Origin: Streptomyces sp. DH41 | GTDB taxonomy: Bacteria > Actinomycetota > Actinomycetes > Streptomycetales > Streptomycetaceae | NCBI RefSeq assembly: GCF_029813785.1 | Contig: NZ_JARVKY010000027.1 | Span: forward strand, 48,442-112,441 | Reading direction: 5' to 3' | DNA length: 64,000 nucleotides | The notes under the pieces: generated by a model | Told to the model about the DNA's origin: nothing | Database searches by the model: none | The model's input: the letters and a program-made list of their open reading frames with translations, nothing else | Translations under genes and position numbers: made by a program | Shown: piece by piece, positions 8,341-18,520 of the stretch | Layout of the letters: the number at the start of each line of letters is the position of its first letter | Position numbering within the stretch: the first letter of the stretch is position 1

Positions 8341-8378
8341 CGGTAAGGGGCGTTCGCCATTGAGGGCGCCCCTTACCG
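8341..8378 (+). terminator. Terminator after the MaoC pair
   Basis: A perfect 12-bp stem (8341-8352 with 8367-8378) and a 14-base loop. Confidence 0.8.
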
Positions 8379-8423
8379 CTGCTTACCGCTGTGTCGAAGT
8401 GGCCGGGGCCACGTCCTTGACGT

Positions 8424-8445
8424 AGTTAGTGATTGAGCACTAACT
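8424..8445. promoter_or_regulatory. Palindromic operator at the tetR promoter
   Basis: A perfect 8-bp inverted repeat, AGTTAGTG and CACTAACT, with a six-base spacer, ending eight bases before the tetR start. Its TTAGT-N8-ACTAA core recurs at 9097-9114 before the MFS gene, so it is probably the regulator's own binding site. Confidence 0.8.
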
Positions 8446-8452
8446 TACCCGT

Positions 8453-9025
8453 ATGGTCAGGATGAGCGCAGAGGAGCGGCGCGAAAGCGTCATCCGTGCG
8501 GCGATGAGCGAGTTCGCCCGGGGCGGCTACTACGGCACGTCGACGGAGGACATCGCCAAGCGGGTGGGGGTCTCTCAGCCGTACCTCTTCCGGCTCTTCC
8601 CGAGCAAGAAGGCGATCTTCCTCGCGGCGGCGGAACGCTGCCTCCAGGACGTGCGCCGGGTCTTCGAGGTGTCGTCCGAGGGCCTGCGCGGCGAAGAGGC
8701 TCTGCACGCCATGGCCGAGGGCTACACGCAGCTGATAGCCGACCAGCCCGAGAAACTGCAGATGCAGTTGCAGGTGTACGGCACGGTCGCGGCGGCGGAG
8801 GCGGCGGGGGACCACGAGTTCGGCGAGATGGTCCGCAAGGGCTGGATGGAGCTCTGGGACGCCGTACACCTGCCCTTGGGCGGTAATTTCGAGGAGACGA
8901 CGACCTTCATGGCGTTCGGCATGCTCGTCAATGCCCTGGCCGCCATGGGTTTCCCTCCTGACCACCGGGTCTGGGAGGGGCTCTACATCTCGGCGCGGGT
9001 CAAGCAGGGCCGCGAAGACGCGTAG
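8453..9025 (+). CDS. TetR family repressor of the adjacent MFS exporter
   Basis: A 190-residue repressor. Residues about 7-53 form the TetR helix-turn-helix (GGYYGTSTEDIAKRVGVSQPYLFRLF). The rest is the divergent ligand-binding domain. A palindrome overlaps its promoter, and the same core precedes the DHA2 exporter downstream. This points to autoregulation and ligand-induced derepression of export. The inducer is unknown. The start at 8453 follows the operator closely, with no clear Shine-Dalgarno; MSAEERR, three codons later, is an alternative. Confidence 0.92.
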   Translation: MVRMSAEERRESVIRAAMSEFARGGYYGTSTEDIAKRVGVSQPYLFRLFPSKKAIFLAAAERCLQDVRRVFEVSSEGLRGEEALHAMAEGYTQLIADQPEKLQMQLQVYGTVAAAEAAGDHEFGEMVRKGWMELWDAVHLPLGGNFEETTTFMAFGMLVNALAAMGFPPDHRVWEGLYISARVKQGREDA

Positions 9026-9096
9026 GGATGCAGGTGGCAGGGGGCAGAGGATCGGGGGTCGGGGGTGAGCGCTCCGCTCTCGTCTGGCCGCAGAAG

Positions 9097-9114
9097 TTAG
9101 TCATCAATTACTAA
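9097..9114. promoter_or_regulatory. Second copy of the TetR operator, before the MFS gene
   Basis: Half-sites TTAGT and ACTAA with an eight-base spacer, the same core geometry as the tetR promoter site at 8426-8443. It lies 75 bp upstream of the transporter start. Confidence 0.78.
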
Positions 9115-9188
9115 TCGACGTGCCGACCCAGCACCAGCAGGCACCGACTACAGCGAACCGAAAGCACTGGACACCCTCTGGGGGAGAG

Positions 9189-10652
9189 ATGTCACAGCGG
9201 AAGGCACGTCGCGGGGGAGCAGGCTGGGCCCTCGTCATCACCAGCGTCGCCGGTTTCATGGCGGCCCTGGACAATCTCGTCGTCACCACTGCGCTGCCCT
9301 CCATCCGTGAGGATCTGGGCGGCGGGCTGCACGACCTGGAATGGACCGTGAGCGCCTACACGCTCACTTTCGCCGTGCTGCTGATGTTCGGCGCGGCCCT
9401 GGGCGACCGTTTCGGCCGCCGCAGGCTCTTCGTGGTCGGTCTCACCGTCTTCACCGGCGCCTCCGCCGCCGCGGCCCTGGCGCCCGGGATCGACTCGCTC
9501 ATCGCCGCCCGCGCGGTCCAGGGCGTCGGTGCGGCGATCATGATGCCGCTGACACTGACCCTGCTGACGGCAGCCGTACCCGCCGAACGGCGCGGAATGG
9601 CGTACGGGATCTGGGGCGCCGTCAACGGGCTCGCCGTGGCCTCCGGTCCGCTGGTCGGCGGCAGCCTCACCGAGCACATCTCCTGGCAGTGGATCTTCTG
9701 GCTGAACGTTCCGCTGGGGCTGGCCCTGCTGCCGCTCGCCCGTCTTCGCCTCGCCGAGTCGTACGGCACCGGTGCCCCGCTCGACTTCGTCGGCACCCTG
9801 CTCGCCAGCGGCGGACTCTTCGGCATCGTCTACGGTCTGGTCCGCGGACCCGTCGACGGCTGGACCGGCCCCGTCGTGCTGACCGCCCTGTTCGCCGGCG
9901 CCGCGCTGCTGGCCGGCTTCGTCCATCACGGCATCAACAACAAGAACCCCATGCTCCCCATGAGGCTCTTCCGTTCCCGGGCCTTCTCCGGCATCAACGC
10001 GGCGAGTCTGCTGATGTTCCTGGGGATGTTCGGCTCGATCTTCCTGCTCAGTCAGTACATGCAGCATGTACTCGGCTACACGCCCACCGAGGCGGGCCTG
10101 CGCATGCTGCCCTGGACCGGCATGCCGATGCTGGTCGCTCCGATCGCAGGCATCCTGTCGGACCGGATCGGCGGGCGCCCCGTCGTCGCCACCGGGCTCT
10201 TCCTCCAGGCGGCCGGCCTCGGCCACCTCGCCTTGGTGATCACGGCCGACGCCTCCTACGCCGTCCAGCTGCCCGGTCTGATCCTCAGCGGGATCGGCAT
10301 GGCCCTGTTCTTCGCTCCCGCCTCCGCCCTGGTGATGTCCAGCGTCGTCCCGAAGGAGCAGGGCATCGCCTCCGGCGCCAACAACGCCTTGCGCGAGGTC
10401 GGCGGCGCGCTCGGCATCGCGGTCATGTCCTCGATCTTCGCGGCGCAGGGCGGCTACGAGTCGGGGCAGTCCTTCGTCGACGGGCTGCGGCCCGCTGTCG
10501 CGGTGGGGGCCGGGTTGGTGGCCCTCGGGGGCATCTCGGCCCTGCTGATCCCTTCCCGCCGCCGGGACGGCCAGGCGGCGGCGGACGAGCACGGGTCGGA
10601 GCCGACGGCCGGACCGGCGCTCGTCCCGACCGGGGGAAAGGCCTCCCGCTGA
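9189..10652 (+). CDS. DHA2 family MFS drug exporter
   Basis: A 487-residue, roughly 14-helix proton antiporter of the EmrB/QacA type. Motif A (GALGDRFGRRRLF) is near residues 72-84, and the motif C-like segment AVASGPLVGGSL is near residue 155. The C-terminal 35 residues are hydrophilic. The ATG at 9189 follows GGGGGAGAG and starts MSQRKARRGG before helix 1. The shared operator argues for control by the upstream TetR protein. The substrate cannot be predicted. Confidence 0.92.
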   Translation: MSQRKARRGGAGWALVITSVAGFMAALDNLVVTTALPSIREDLGGGLHDLEWTVSAYTLTFAVLLMFGAALGDRFGRRRLFVVGLTVFTGASAAAALAPGIDSLIAARAVQGVGAAIMMPLTLTLLTAAVPAERRGMAYGIWGAVNGLAVASGPLVGGSLTEHISWQWIFWLNVPLGLALLPLARLRLAESYGTGAPLDFVGTLLASGGLFGIVYGLVRGPVDGWTGPVVLTALFAGAALLAGFVHHGINNKNPMLPMRLFRSRAFSGINAASLLMFLGMFGSIFLLSQYMQHVLGYTPTEAGLRMLPWTGMPMLVAPIAGILSDRIGGRPVVATGLFLQAAGLGHLALVITADASYAVQLPGLILSGIGMALFFAPASALVMSSVVPKEQGIASGANNALREVGGALGIAVMSSIFAAQGGYESGQSFVDGLRPAVAVGAGLVALGGISALLIPSRRRDGQAAADEHGSEPTAGPALVPTGGKASR

Positions 10653-10759
10653 CCGCCTGATACCCGAGTGGTGGCGCACGAGTGGTGACGCGCGGGAGCA
10701 GCGGCGCATGAGAGCCGACGCGCACGAGCAGCGACGTACGAGACCCGAAGGAGCCCGAC

Positions 10760-10933
10760 ATGCCCGCCTTGCCCTGGACCATGCCGAACCGGCCGCCACA
10801 GGCCACGCAGGTCCACGCCCCCGCCTCCCGCGGGCTGGCCGGTCAGATGCGGGGCTCGAAGTTCGCCTCCTGGCCGGCGTCGAGCGATGAGCCACCGGTG
10901 AGCTGGGCGGAGGTACGACGGCGTCTGACGTGA
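10760..10933 (+). CDS. Small ORF, possibly a truncated monooxygenase-like gene
   Basis: A 57-residue ORF with a good Shine-Dalgarno (AAGGAG, seven bases before the ATG). The first 24 residues (MPALPWTMPNRPP and following) recall, from memory, the N-terminus of a Streptomyces DUF3291-like family that is normally over 120 residues. The remainder does not match that family, so this may be a remnant. It could also be an independent small protein. Confidence 0.4.
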   Translation: MPALPWTMPNRPPQATQVHAPASRGLAGQMRGSKFASWPASSDEPPVSWAEVRRRLT

Positions 10934-11037
10934 GGCCGGTACGGGACAGCGGATGTGGAAGAGGAACGCCCCGGCCGGCCGGTCGGGGCGTTTCCCGCTG
11001 CCCGGGGTTGTCGGTGCCGTCTCGTACTCTTGGGCGC

Positions 11038-12190
<1,153 letters not shown>

Positions 12191-12191
12191 G

Positions 12192-12824
12192 TCAGTAGGC
12201 GATGCCCACGCCCTGTTTCACGGTCCCCGCGTCCTCGGTCATCGCGAGCATCGCGTGGGCCACGTCCGCGCGGCCCACGAAACGGCCCTTGGACGGGAAA
12301 CCACCGGTCTCCGTCCGATACCGGCCGGAGACCGGCCTGTCCTGCAGGCGCGGCGGCCGGACGACCGTCCAGTCGGTCGCGCTGCGCGCCACATCGGCCT
12401 CCATGGCGCGCAGATCGTCGTAGATGTCCTTGAGCACGGCGGAGACGACTCCGCGAACCCCCCGGTCCAGCAGTCCGGCGCCCCGTGGCTCGGGCCCCAC
12501 CGGAGCGGCGCTGACGACGAGCAGCCTGCGCACGCCCTCCGCCTCCATCGCGCCGAGCACCGTCCGGGTCAGCCGCGTCGCGACCCCGGCGTCGGCGCGG
12601 CGGCGGGCGCCGAGCCCGGACAGCACGGCATCCCGCCCGGCCACCGCCGGCCGCACCGCCGCCGGGTCGCTCAGATCCGCGCGGAACACCTCCAGCCGCT
12701 CGCCGGTCACGGACAGCCGCGCGGGATCACGTACGACGGCGGTGACCCGGTGCCCGGCGTCGAGCGCCTGCCGGACGACCTCCTGGCCGATGCCCCCGGT
12801 GGCACCGAAGACGGTGATCTTCAT
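12192..12824 (-). CDS. NAD(P)H-binding SDR-like protein
   Basis: A 210-residue Rossmann protein with MKITVFGATGGIGQEVV at the N-terminus, the classical NAD(P)-binding glycine motif (GATGGIG, residues 7-13), and a C-terminal NmrA-like half. The ATG read from 12824 begins the first beta strand. It is divergent from the tetR gene at 12971 and the two palindromes lie between them, so it is the likely regulatory target. The substrate is unknown. Confidence 0.87.
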   Translation of the reverse strand: MKITVFGATGGIGQEVVRQALDAGHRVTAVVRDPARLSVTGERLEVFRADLSDPAAVRPAVAGRDAVLSGLGARRRADAGVATRLTRTVLGAMEAEGVRRLLVVSAAPVGPEPRGAGLLDRGVRGVVSAVLKDIYDDLRAMEADVARSATDWTVVRPPRLQDRPVSGRYRTETGGFPSKGRFVGRADVAHAMLAMTEDAGTVKQGVGIAY

Positions 12825-12891
12825 GGCGTACTCCGTTCCGCACGGCGGTTTGGCCGCGCTCCGGTGAGCGAGCGCGCAGGGATGACGGGGT

Positions 12892-12941
12892 GGGTGAGTG
12901 CTCACTCACCCACCCCTCCTCTAGAGTGAGTAAGTACTCAC
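12892..12941. promoter_or_regulatory. Two TetR-type palindromes in a divergent promoter
   Basis: Site 1 is GGGTGAGTG, two bases, CACTCACCC (12892-12911). Site 2 is GTGAGTA, two bases, TACTCAC (12926-12941). They share the half-site GTGAGT. Their centres are 32 bp apart, about three helical turns, so two dimers would sit on the same DNA face. Confidence 0.82.
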
Positions 12942-12970
12942 CCACTAGTCAAGCCCCGACGGGAGCAGCC

Positions 12971-13564
12971 ATGCCGTCCGACAAGCCGGCCCGGGAGCGC
13001 ATCCTGGACGCCGCCCATGAGCTGATGCTGACCGTCGGGCTCGCCCGTACCACCACGAAGGAGATCGCCAGGGGCGCCGAATGCTCCGAGGCCGCGCTGT
13101 ACAAGCACTTCGCGAGCAAGGAGGAGCTGTTCATCGGCGTCCTCTCCGAGCGGCTGCCGCGGCTGACCCCCCTGCTCCGGGGCCTCGCCGCCGAGCCGGG
13201 CACTGCCTCCCTCGAAGAGAACGTCACGGAGATCGCCCGCCAGGCCGCCCTCTTCTACGAGCAGAGCTTCCCGATCGCCGCCTCGCTCTACGCCCAGACG
13301 GAGCTCAAGCGACGGCACGACGACGCGATGCGGGAACTGGGCACCGGGCCGCACCTGCCGATCGAGGGCCTCGACGCCTACCTGCGGGCCGAGCAGGCCG
13401 CAGGGCGCGTCCGCGCCGACGCGGACACCTTCGCCGCCGCGTCGCTGCTGCTGGGCGCCTGCGCGCAGCGGGCGTTCGCGTACGACGCGACGCGCGGCGG
13501 CGTCCCGCCGGCGGACGACTTCGCGCGGCGACTGACCCGGACGTTGCTCGCGGGGATCGGCTGA
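12971..13564 (+). CDS. TetR family regulator
   Basis: A 197-residue protein with an N-terminal helix-turn-helix (RERILDAAHELMLTVG, then TTTKEIARGAECSEAALYKHF at about residues 25-45) and a C-terminal TetR_C ligand domain. The ATG at 12971 follows GACGGGAGC. Palindromes at 12892-12941 suggest autoregulation and control of the divergent NAD(P)H-binding gene. The ligand is unknown. Confidence 0.92.
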   Translation: MPSDKPARERILDAAHELMLTVGLARTTTKEIARGAECSEAALYKHFASKEELFIGVLSERLPRLTPLLRGLAAEPGTASLEENVTEIARQAALFYEQSFPIAASLYAQTELKRRHDDAMRELGTGPHLPIEGLDAYLRAEQAAGRVRADADTFAAASLLLGACAQRAFAYDATRGGVPPADDFARRLTRTLLAGIG

Positions 13565-13652
13565 ACGCTGTGTCGAGTGCGGGCGGGCCGGATGACACGG
13601 CGCGCGGCGTGCCTGCCGCCTGTCCCACGCCCGGCCTCGCTCGAGCGGCGGC

Positions 13653-14717
13653 CTACGCCGCCATCCAGTCGTCCACTCCCGCCAGCAGCTTCCGCTTCAC
13701 GTTCTCCGGGGCGGCCGATCCCCGCACCGACTGCCGCGCCAGTTCCGCCAGCTCCGCGTCCGTGAACCCGTGGTCCTGCCGGGCGATCTCGTACTGGGCG
13801 GCCAGCCGGGACCCGAACAGCAGGGGATCGTCCGCGCCCAGCGCCATGGGCACCCCCGCCTCGAACAGCGTCCGAAGCGGCACGTCCTCCGGCTTCTCGT
13901 ACACGCCCAGGGCGACGTTCGACGCCGGGCAGACCTCGCACGTCACCTGCCGGTCCGCCAGCCGCTTCAGCAGCCGCGGATCCTCCGCCGCCCGCACCCC
14001 GTGCCCGATCCGGTCGGCCTCCAGGTCGTCCAGGCAGTCCCGCACGGACAGCGGCCCGGTCAGCTCGCCCCCGTGCGGCGCGGACAGCAGCCCCCCGTCC
14101 CGCGCGATCGCGAACGCCCGGTCGAAGTCCCGGGCCATGCCCCGCCGCTCGTCGTTGGACAGCCCGAACCCGACCACACCCCGGTCCGCGTACCGCACCG
14201 CGAGACGGGCCAGCGTCCGCGCGTCCAGCGGATGCTTCATCCGGTTCGCGGCGACCAGCACCCGCATCCCGATCCCGGTGTCCCGGACCGTCGTCTCCAC
14301 CGCGTCCAGGATGATCTCCAGCGCCGGAATCAGCCCGCCCAGCCGCGGCGCGTACGACGTCGGGTCCACCTGGATCTCCAGCCACCCCGAACCGTCCCGC
14401 AGATCCTCCTCCGCGGCCTCCCGGACCAGGCGCTGGATGTCCTCGGGCTCCTGGAGGCAGGACCGCGCCGCGTCGTACAACCGCTGGAAGCGGAACCAGC
14501 CCCGCTCGTCCGTCGCCCGCAGCTTCGGCGACTCCCCGCGGCCCAGCGCCTCGGTCAGCGTCTCGGGCAGCCGCACACCGTGCTTGTCGGCCAGTTCAAG
14601 CAGGGTCGCGGGGCGCATCGACCCGGTGAAATGCAGGTGGAGATGGGCCTTCGGCAGTGCGGAGACATCACGTACACGTGGGGGGTGCGGGGGGTGTTCC
14701 CGTGAGGAGTGCTGCAT
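13653..14717 (-). CDS. add: Adenosine deaminase family protein
   Basis: A 354-residue purine-salvage enzyme that hydrolyses adenosine to inosine, or a close relative. Zinc ligands are in LPKAHLHLHFTGSM (near residues 22-35) and APHGGELTG, catalytic residues in RIGHGV, and the Asp pair in LGADDPLLF. The ATG read from 14717 gives about 20 residues before the first motif, as usual. LHFTGS replaces the more common LDGS-type motif, so substrate preference may differ. Confidence 0.9.
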   Translation of the reverse strand: MQHSSREHPPHPPRVRDVSALPKAHLHLHFTGSMRPATLLELADKHGVRLPETLTEALGRGESPKLRATDERGWFRFQRLYDAARSCLQEPEDIQRLVREAAEEDLRDGSGWLEIQVDPTSYAPRLGGLIPALEIILDAVETTVRDTGIGMRVLVAANRMKHPLDARTLARLAVRYADRGVVGFGLSNDERRGMARDFDRAFAIARDGGLLSAPHGGELTGPLSVRDCLDDLEADRIGHGVRAAEDPRLLKRLADRQVTCEVCPASNVALGVYEKPEDVPLRTLFEAGVPMALGADDPLLFGSRLAAQYEIARQDHGFTDAELAELARQSVRGSAAPENVKRKLLAGVDDWMAA

Positions 14718-14791
14718 TCCGTGATCCTGCCGTACGACACGCCCGGCCCGACAGCACTTTCCCCGTACGTGGTCTTGCTCGCACAAACAAA

Positions 14792-14827
14792 GCACGACCA
14801 CCGCGTAACGTTACGCGGTGGTCGTGC
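14792..14827. terminator. 36-bp perfect palindrome, terminator
   Basis: An 18-bp arm directly abuts its complement with no spacer (14792-14809 and 14810-14827). It lies just downstream of the minus-strand aminotransferase gene and ahead of the adenosine deaminase gene, and most likely ends the aminotransferase transcript. Confidence 0.85.
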
Positions 14828-14852
14828 CGATGAACTGCCGAAACCGCGACGG

Positions 14853-16079
14853 TCAGTCCCTGGCCTCCGCCAGCAGCTTCTGGATCCGGCTCACGCCCTC
14901 GACGAGGTCCTCGTCCCCGAGCGCGTACGACAGCCGCAGGTACCCGGGCGTGCCGAACGCCTCGCCGGGCACCACCGCGACCTCGGCCTCCTCCAGGATC
15001 AGCGCGGCCAGCTCGACCGTGTCCTGCGGGCGCTTGCCGCGGATCTCCTTGCCGAGCAGCTCCTTGACCGACGGGTAGGCGTAGAACGCCCCCTCCGGCT
15101 CCGGGCACAGCACGCCGTCGATCTCGTTGAGCATCCGCACGATGGTCCGACGGCGCCGGTCGAAGGCCTCCCGCATCTTCGCCACGGCGTCCAGGTCACC
15201 GGAGACCGCGGCCAGCGCCGCCGCCTGGGCCACGTTGGACACGTTGGACGTGGCGTGCGACTGGAGGTTCGTCGCGGCCTTGACGACGTCCTTCGGGCCG
15301 ATGACCCACCCGACCCGCCAGCCGGTCATCGCGTACGTCTTCGCGACACCGTTGACCACGACGCACTTGTCGCGCAGCTCGGGCAGCAGCGCCGGCATGG
15401 ACACGGAGGCGGCGTCGCCGTAGACGAGGTGCTCGTAGATCTCGTCGGTCAGCACCCACAGGCCGTGCTCGACGGCCCACTGGCCGATCGCCTCGGTCTC
15501 GGCCTCGCTGTACACGGCGCCCGTCGGGTTCGACGGCGACACGAAGAGGACGACCTTCGTCTTCTCGGTGCGCGCGGCCTCCAGCTGCTCCACGCTCACC
15601 CGGTAGCCGGTCGTCTCGTCGGCGACGACCTCGACGGGGACACCGCCGGCCAGCCGGATCGACTCCGGGTACGTCGTCCAGTACGGCGCCGGGACGATGA
15701 CCTCGTCGCCCGGGTCGAGGATCGCGGCGAACGCCTCGTAGATGGCCTGCTTGCCGCCGTTGGTGACCAGGATCTGCGAGGGGTCGACCTCGTAGCCGGA
15801 GTCGCGCAGCGTCTTCGCGGCGATCGCGGCCTTCAGCTCGGGCAGGCCGCCGGCCGGCGTGTACCGGTGGAACTTGGGGTTCTTGCAGGCCTCGATCGCG
15901 GCCTCGACGATGTAGTCCGGCGTCGGGAAGTCGGGCTCACCGGCGCCGAAGCCGATCACCGGACGTCCGGCGGCCTTGAGGGCCTTGGCCTTGGCGTCCA
16001 CGGCGAGGGTGGCGGACTCGGAGATCGCACCGACTCGGGCGGAGACCCGGCGCTCGGTGGGAGGGGTTGCAGCGCTCAT
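14853..16079 (-). CDS. aspC: Pyridoxal phosphate aminotransferase (aspartate type, fold I)
   Basis: A 408-residue class I/II aminotransferase. SPSNPTGAVYS is near residues 181-191 and TDEIYEHLVY near 211-220. The PLP lysine is Lys247 in NGVAKTYAMTGWRVGW, and the substrate-carboxylate Arg is in YLRLSYAL near the C-terminus. Probable reaction: aspartate with 2-oxoglutarate. The start gives MSAATPPTERR. Its place next to tRNA-Trp/secE is conserved in Streptomyces. Confidence 0.92.
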   Translation of the reverse strand: MSAATPPTERRVSARVGAISESATLAVDAKAKALKAAGRPVIGFGAGEPDFPTPDYIVEAAIEACKNPKFHRYTPAGGLPELKAAIAAKTLRDSGYEVDPSQILVTNGGKQAIYEAFAAILDPGDEVIVPAPYWTTYPESIRLAGGVPVEVVADETTGYRVSVEQLEAARTEKTKVVLFVSPSNPTGAVYSEAETEAIGQWAVEHGLWVLTDEIYEHLVYGDAASVSMPALLPELRDKCVVVNGVAKTYAMTGWRVGWVIGPKDVVKAATNLQSHATSNVSNVAQAAALAAVSGDLDAVAKMREAFDRRRRTIVRMLNEIDGVLCPEPEGAFYAYPSVKELLGKEIRGKRPQDTVELAALILEEAEVAVVPGEAFGTPGYLRLSYALGDEDLVEGVSRIQKLLAEARD

Positions 16080-16394
16080 GGGGCCCATCGTTCCAGACCG
16101 GCGACTTCCCGGGCACGAGGGTTCACGGACTGAGCAGGACGGGACGGACCGCGGGACAACCCGCGCGCAGGGCGACGGACAGGACGGAGCAAACGCCGGA
16201 ACAACAGTCCGGATCCGCCCCGCGGCCAGGGCGATCTTCGGCCAGCACGGCACGGCGGGGGATGCCACGCGTCCTTTCTGTTCGACGCCCGGCCCCTGAG
16301 CACGTACACTCTCACCTCGTTGGCCCTCAGCGGCCCGCGCTCACTCGGTGCACACCAAGCATCCGGGCGGATGCGGTACGTTGGGGACACACAA

Positions 16395-16467
16395 AGGGTC
16401 GTAGCTCAATTGGTAGAGCACTGGTCTCCAAAACCAGCGGTTGGGGGTTCAAGTCCCTCCGGCCCTG
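16395..16467 (+). tRNA. tRNA-Trp (CCA)
   Basis: A 73-nt cloverleaf with acceptor AGGGTCG/CGGCCCT, anticodon CCA in CTCCAAA, a T loop GGTTCAAGTCC and discriminator G. It precedes secE-nusG, the standard actinobacterial arrangement. Confidence 0.96.
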
Positions 16468-16575
16468 CTACACACACCTTCGCCAGGATGTGTGCGCATG
16501 TACGTACAGCAATGCACCGCCGTGCGGCTCAGACCGGGCGCGGCACGGCCACGACCCGGAATCAGGTGAGGACGA

Positions 16576-16863
16576 GTGACGGACGCCGTGGGCTCCATCG
16601 ACATGCCTGATGCCGAGGACGAAGCGCCGGACTCCAAGAAGAAGTCGCGCAAGGGCGGCAAGCGTGCCAAGAAGGGTCCGCTGAAGCGCCTCGCTCTCTT
16701 CTACCGCCAGATCGTCGCGGAACTGCGCAAGGTTGTCTGGCCGAGTCGTAACCAGCTGACGACGTACACCACCGTGGTGATCATCTTCGTGGTCATCATG
16801 ATCGGCCTGGTGACTCTGATTGACTATGGCTTCAGTAACGCCGCCAAGTACGTCTTCGGCTGA
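16576..16863 (+). CDS. secE: Preprotein translocase subunit SecE
   Basis: A 95-residue subunit of the SecYEG channel. It has a charged N-terminus with a Lys-rich stretch (residues 21-38), an amphipathic helix with the conserved ELRKVVWPSR motif (about residues 49-58), and one membrane helix (about 66-84). The GTG at 16576 follows GAGGAC. It is followed by an imperfect hairpin and then nusG. Confidence 0.96.
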   Translation: MTDAVGSIDMPDAEDEAPDSKKKSRKGGKRAKKGPLKRLALFYRQIVAELRKVVWPSRNQLTTYTTVVIIFVVIMIGLVTLIDYGFSNAAKYVFG

Positions 16864-16870
16864 TTCGAAA

Positions 16871-16905
16871 GCGAAGGGCGCCGAGGTACCCGGCGCCCCT
16901 TTCGC
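16871..16905 (+). terminator. Imperfect hairpin between secE and nusG
   Basis: A 13-bp stem with a two-base bulge on the 3' arm (16871-16883 with 16891-16905). It may attenuate read-through from secE into nusG. Confidence 0.5.
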
Positions 16906-16943
16906 GTGTTCCACCCCTATGTATCCAGGAAGAAGCAGCCACA

Positions 16944-17819
16944 GTGTCTGACCCGAACGTGAACGACGCCATCGAGCCGGTCGAGTCCGTCGAGGACGAG
17001 CCCGGCACCGTCGAGGGCGCCGACAACGAGGACACCGAGGCCTCCGTCGAGGCCGAGGCTGCCGACGACGCGGTCGTCGCGGACGTGGACGAGGACGAGA
17101 CTCCCGAGGCGGAGGGCGAGACCGCCGAGCCGGCGGGCGACGACGCGGAGGCCGAGGACGCCGACGCGGAGACCGCCGAGGCCGCGGAGCCCGAGCCCGA
17201 GCTCGACCCGATCGAGAAGCTCCGTCAGGAGCTGCGCGTTCTCCCCGGCGAGTGGTACGTGATCCACACCTACGCCGGTTACGAGAACCGTGTGAAGACC
17301 AACCTCGAGCAGCGCGCCGTCTCGCTCAACGTCGAGGACTACATCTTCCAGGCCGAGGTGCCGCAGGAAGAGGTCGTCCAGATCAAGAACGGCGACCGCA
17401 AGACGATCCGGCAGAACAAGCTGCCCGGCTACGTCCTCGTGCGCATGGACCTGACCAACGAGTCCTGGGGTGTCGTCCGCAACACCCCCGGCGTCACCGG
17501 CTTCGTCGGCAACGCCTACGACCCGTACCCGCTGACGCTGGACGAGATCGTCAAGATGCTCGCCCCCGAGGCCGAGGAGAAGGCCGCCCGCGAGGCCGCC
17601 GAGGCCGAGGGCAAGCCGGCTCCGCAGCGCAAGGTCGAGGTCCAGGTCCTGGACTTCGAGGTCGGCGACTCGGTCACCGTCACCGACGGCCCGTTCGCGA
17701 CGCTGCAGGCCACGATCAACGAGATCAACGCCGACTCGAAGAAGGTCAAGGGCCTCGTCGAGATCTTCGGCCGCGAGACCCCGGTCGAGCTGAGCTTCGA
17801 CCAGATCCAGAAGAACTAG
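16944..17819 (+). CDS. nusG: Transcription termination/antitermination protein NusG
   Basis: A 291-residue RNA-polymerase-binding factor. An acidic, low-complexity N-terminal extension of about 95 residues, common in actinobacteria, precedes the NGN domain ([16 protein letters not shown], residues about 103-118, and [11 protein letters not shown]). The KOW domain ([13 protein letters not shown]) is C-terminal. The GTG at 16944 opens MSDPNVND. A terminator with a T-tract follows. Confidence 0.96.
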
Positions 17820-17854
17820 TACCTCTCACCGGTACTTCTCTGGACGCACTGCTT

Positions 17855-17904
17855 CCGAGCAGGTCAGGCAGACGCGAGAGCGTGTGCCTGACCTGCTCGG
17901 TTTT
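17855..17904 (+). terminator. nusG terminator
   Basis: A perfect 16-bp stem (17855-17870 with 17885-17900), a 14-base loop and TTTT. It is unusually canonical for a high-GC genome. Confidence 0.9.
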
Positions 17905-18001
17905 GGCCGCACATCCATACCCGTTATCGTTGTGCGGTATGCCTGTGTCCGGGTCGCCCCCGGACGCCGGCAGGACCCGAATCGAAAGGACCCGGAGAGC
18001 T

Positions 18002-18436
18002 ATGCCTCCCAAGAAGAAGAAGGTCACGGGGCTCATCAAGCTCCAGATCCAGGCCGGTGCCGCGAACCCGGCTCCGCCGGTCGGCCCCGCGCTGGGTCAG
18101 CACGGCGTCAACATCATGGAGTTCTGCAAGGCCTACAACGCCGCGACCGAGTCGCAGCGTGGCTGGGTCATCCCGGTGGAGATCACGGTCTACGAGGACC
18201 GTTCCTTCACCTTCATCACCAAGACGCCGCCGGCCGCCAAGATGATCCTCAAGGCCGCGGGCGTGGAGAAGGGCTCCGGCGAGCCGCACAAGACCAAGGT
18301 CGCGAAGATCACGCGTGACCAGGTGCGTGAGATCGCCACCACCAAGATGCCCGACCTCAACGCCAACGACCTGGACCAGGCGGAGAAGATCATCGCCGGT
18401 ACCGCGCGTTCCATGGGCGTCACGGTCGAGGGCTGA
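18002..18436 (+). CDS. rplK: 50S ribosomal protein L11
   Basis: A 144-residue protein that binds the GTPase-associated region of 23S rRNA and is needed for RelA activation. The N-terminal [19 protein letters not shown] and the [15 protein letters not shown] segment are typical, and the C-terminal rRNA-binding domain ends [10 protein letters not shown]. The ATG at 18002 follows a GGAG. It forms a unit with rplA. Confidence 0.97.
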
Positions 18437-18520
18437 CCTCCACCCCCGTAAGACAGTAGTAGTAGTGGCAGGGCCTGCTCGGCCCGCACCACGACTCCTC
18501 AGAAGCCAACAGGAGCAGTA

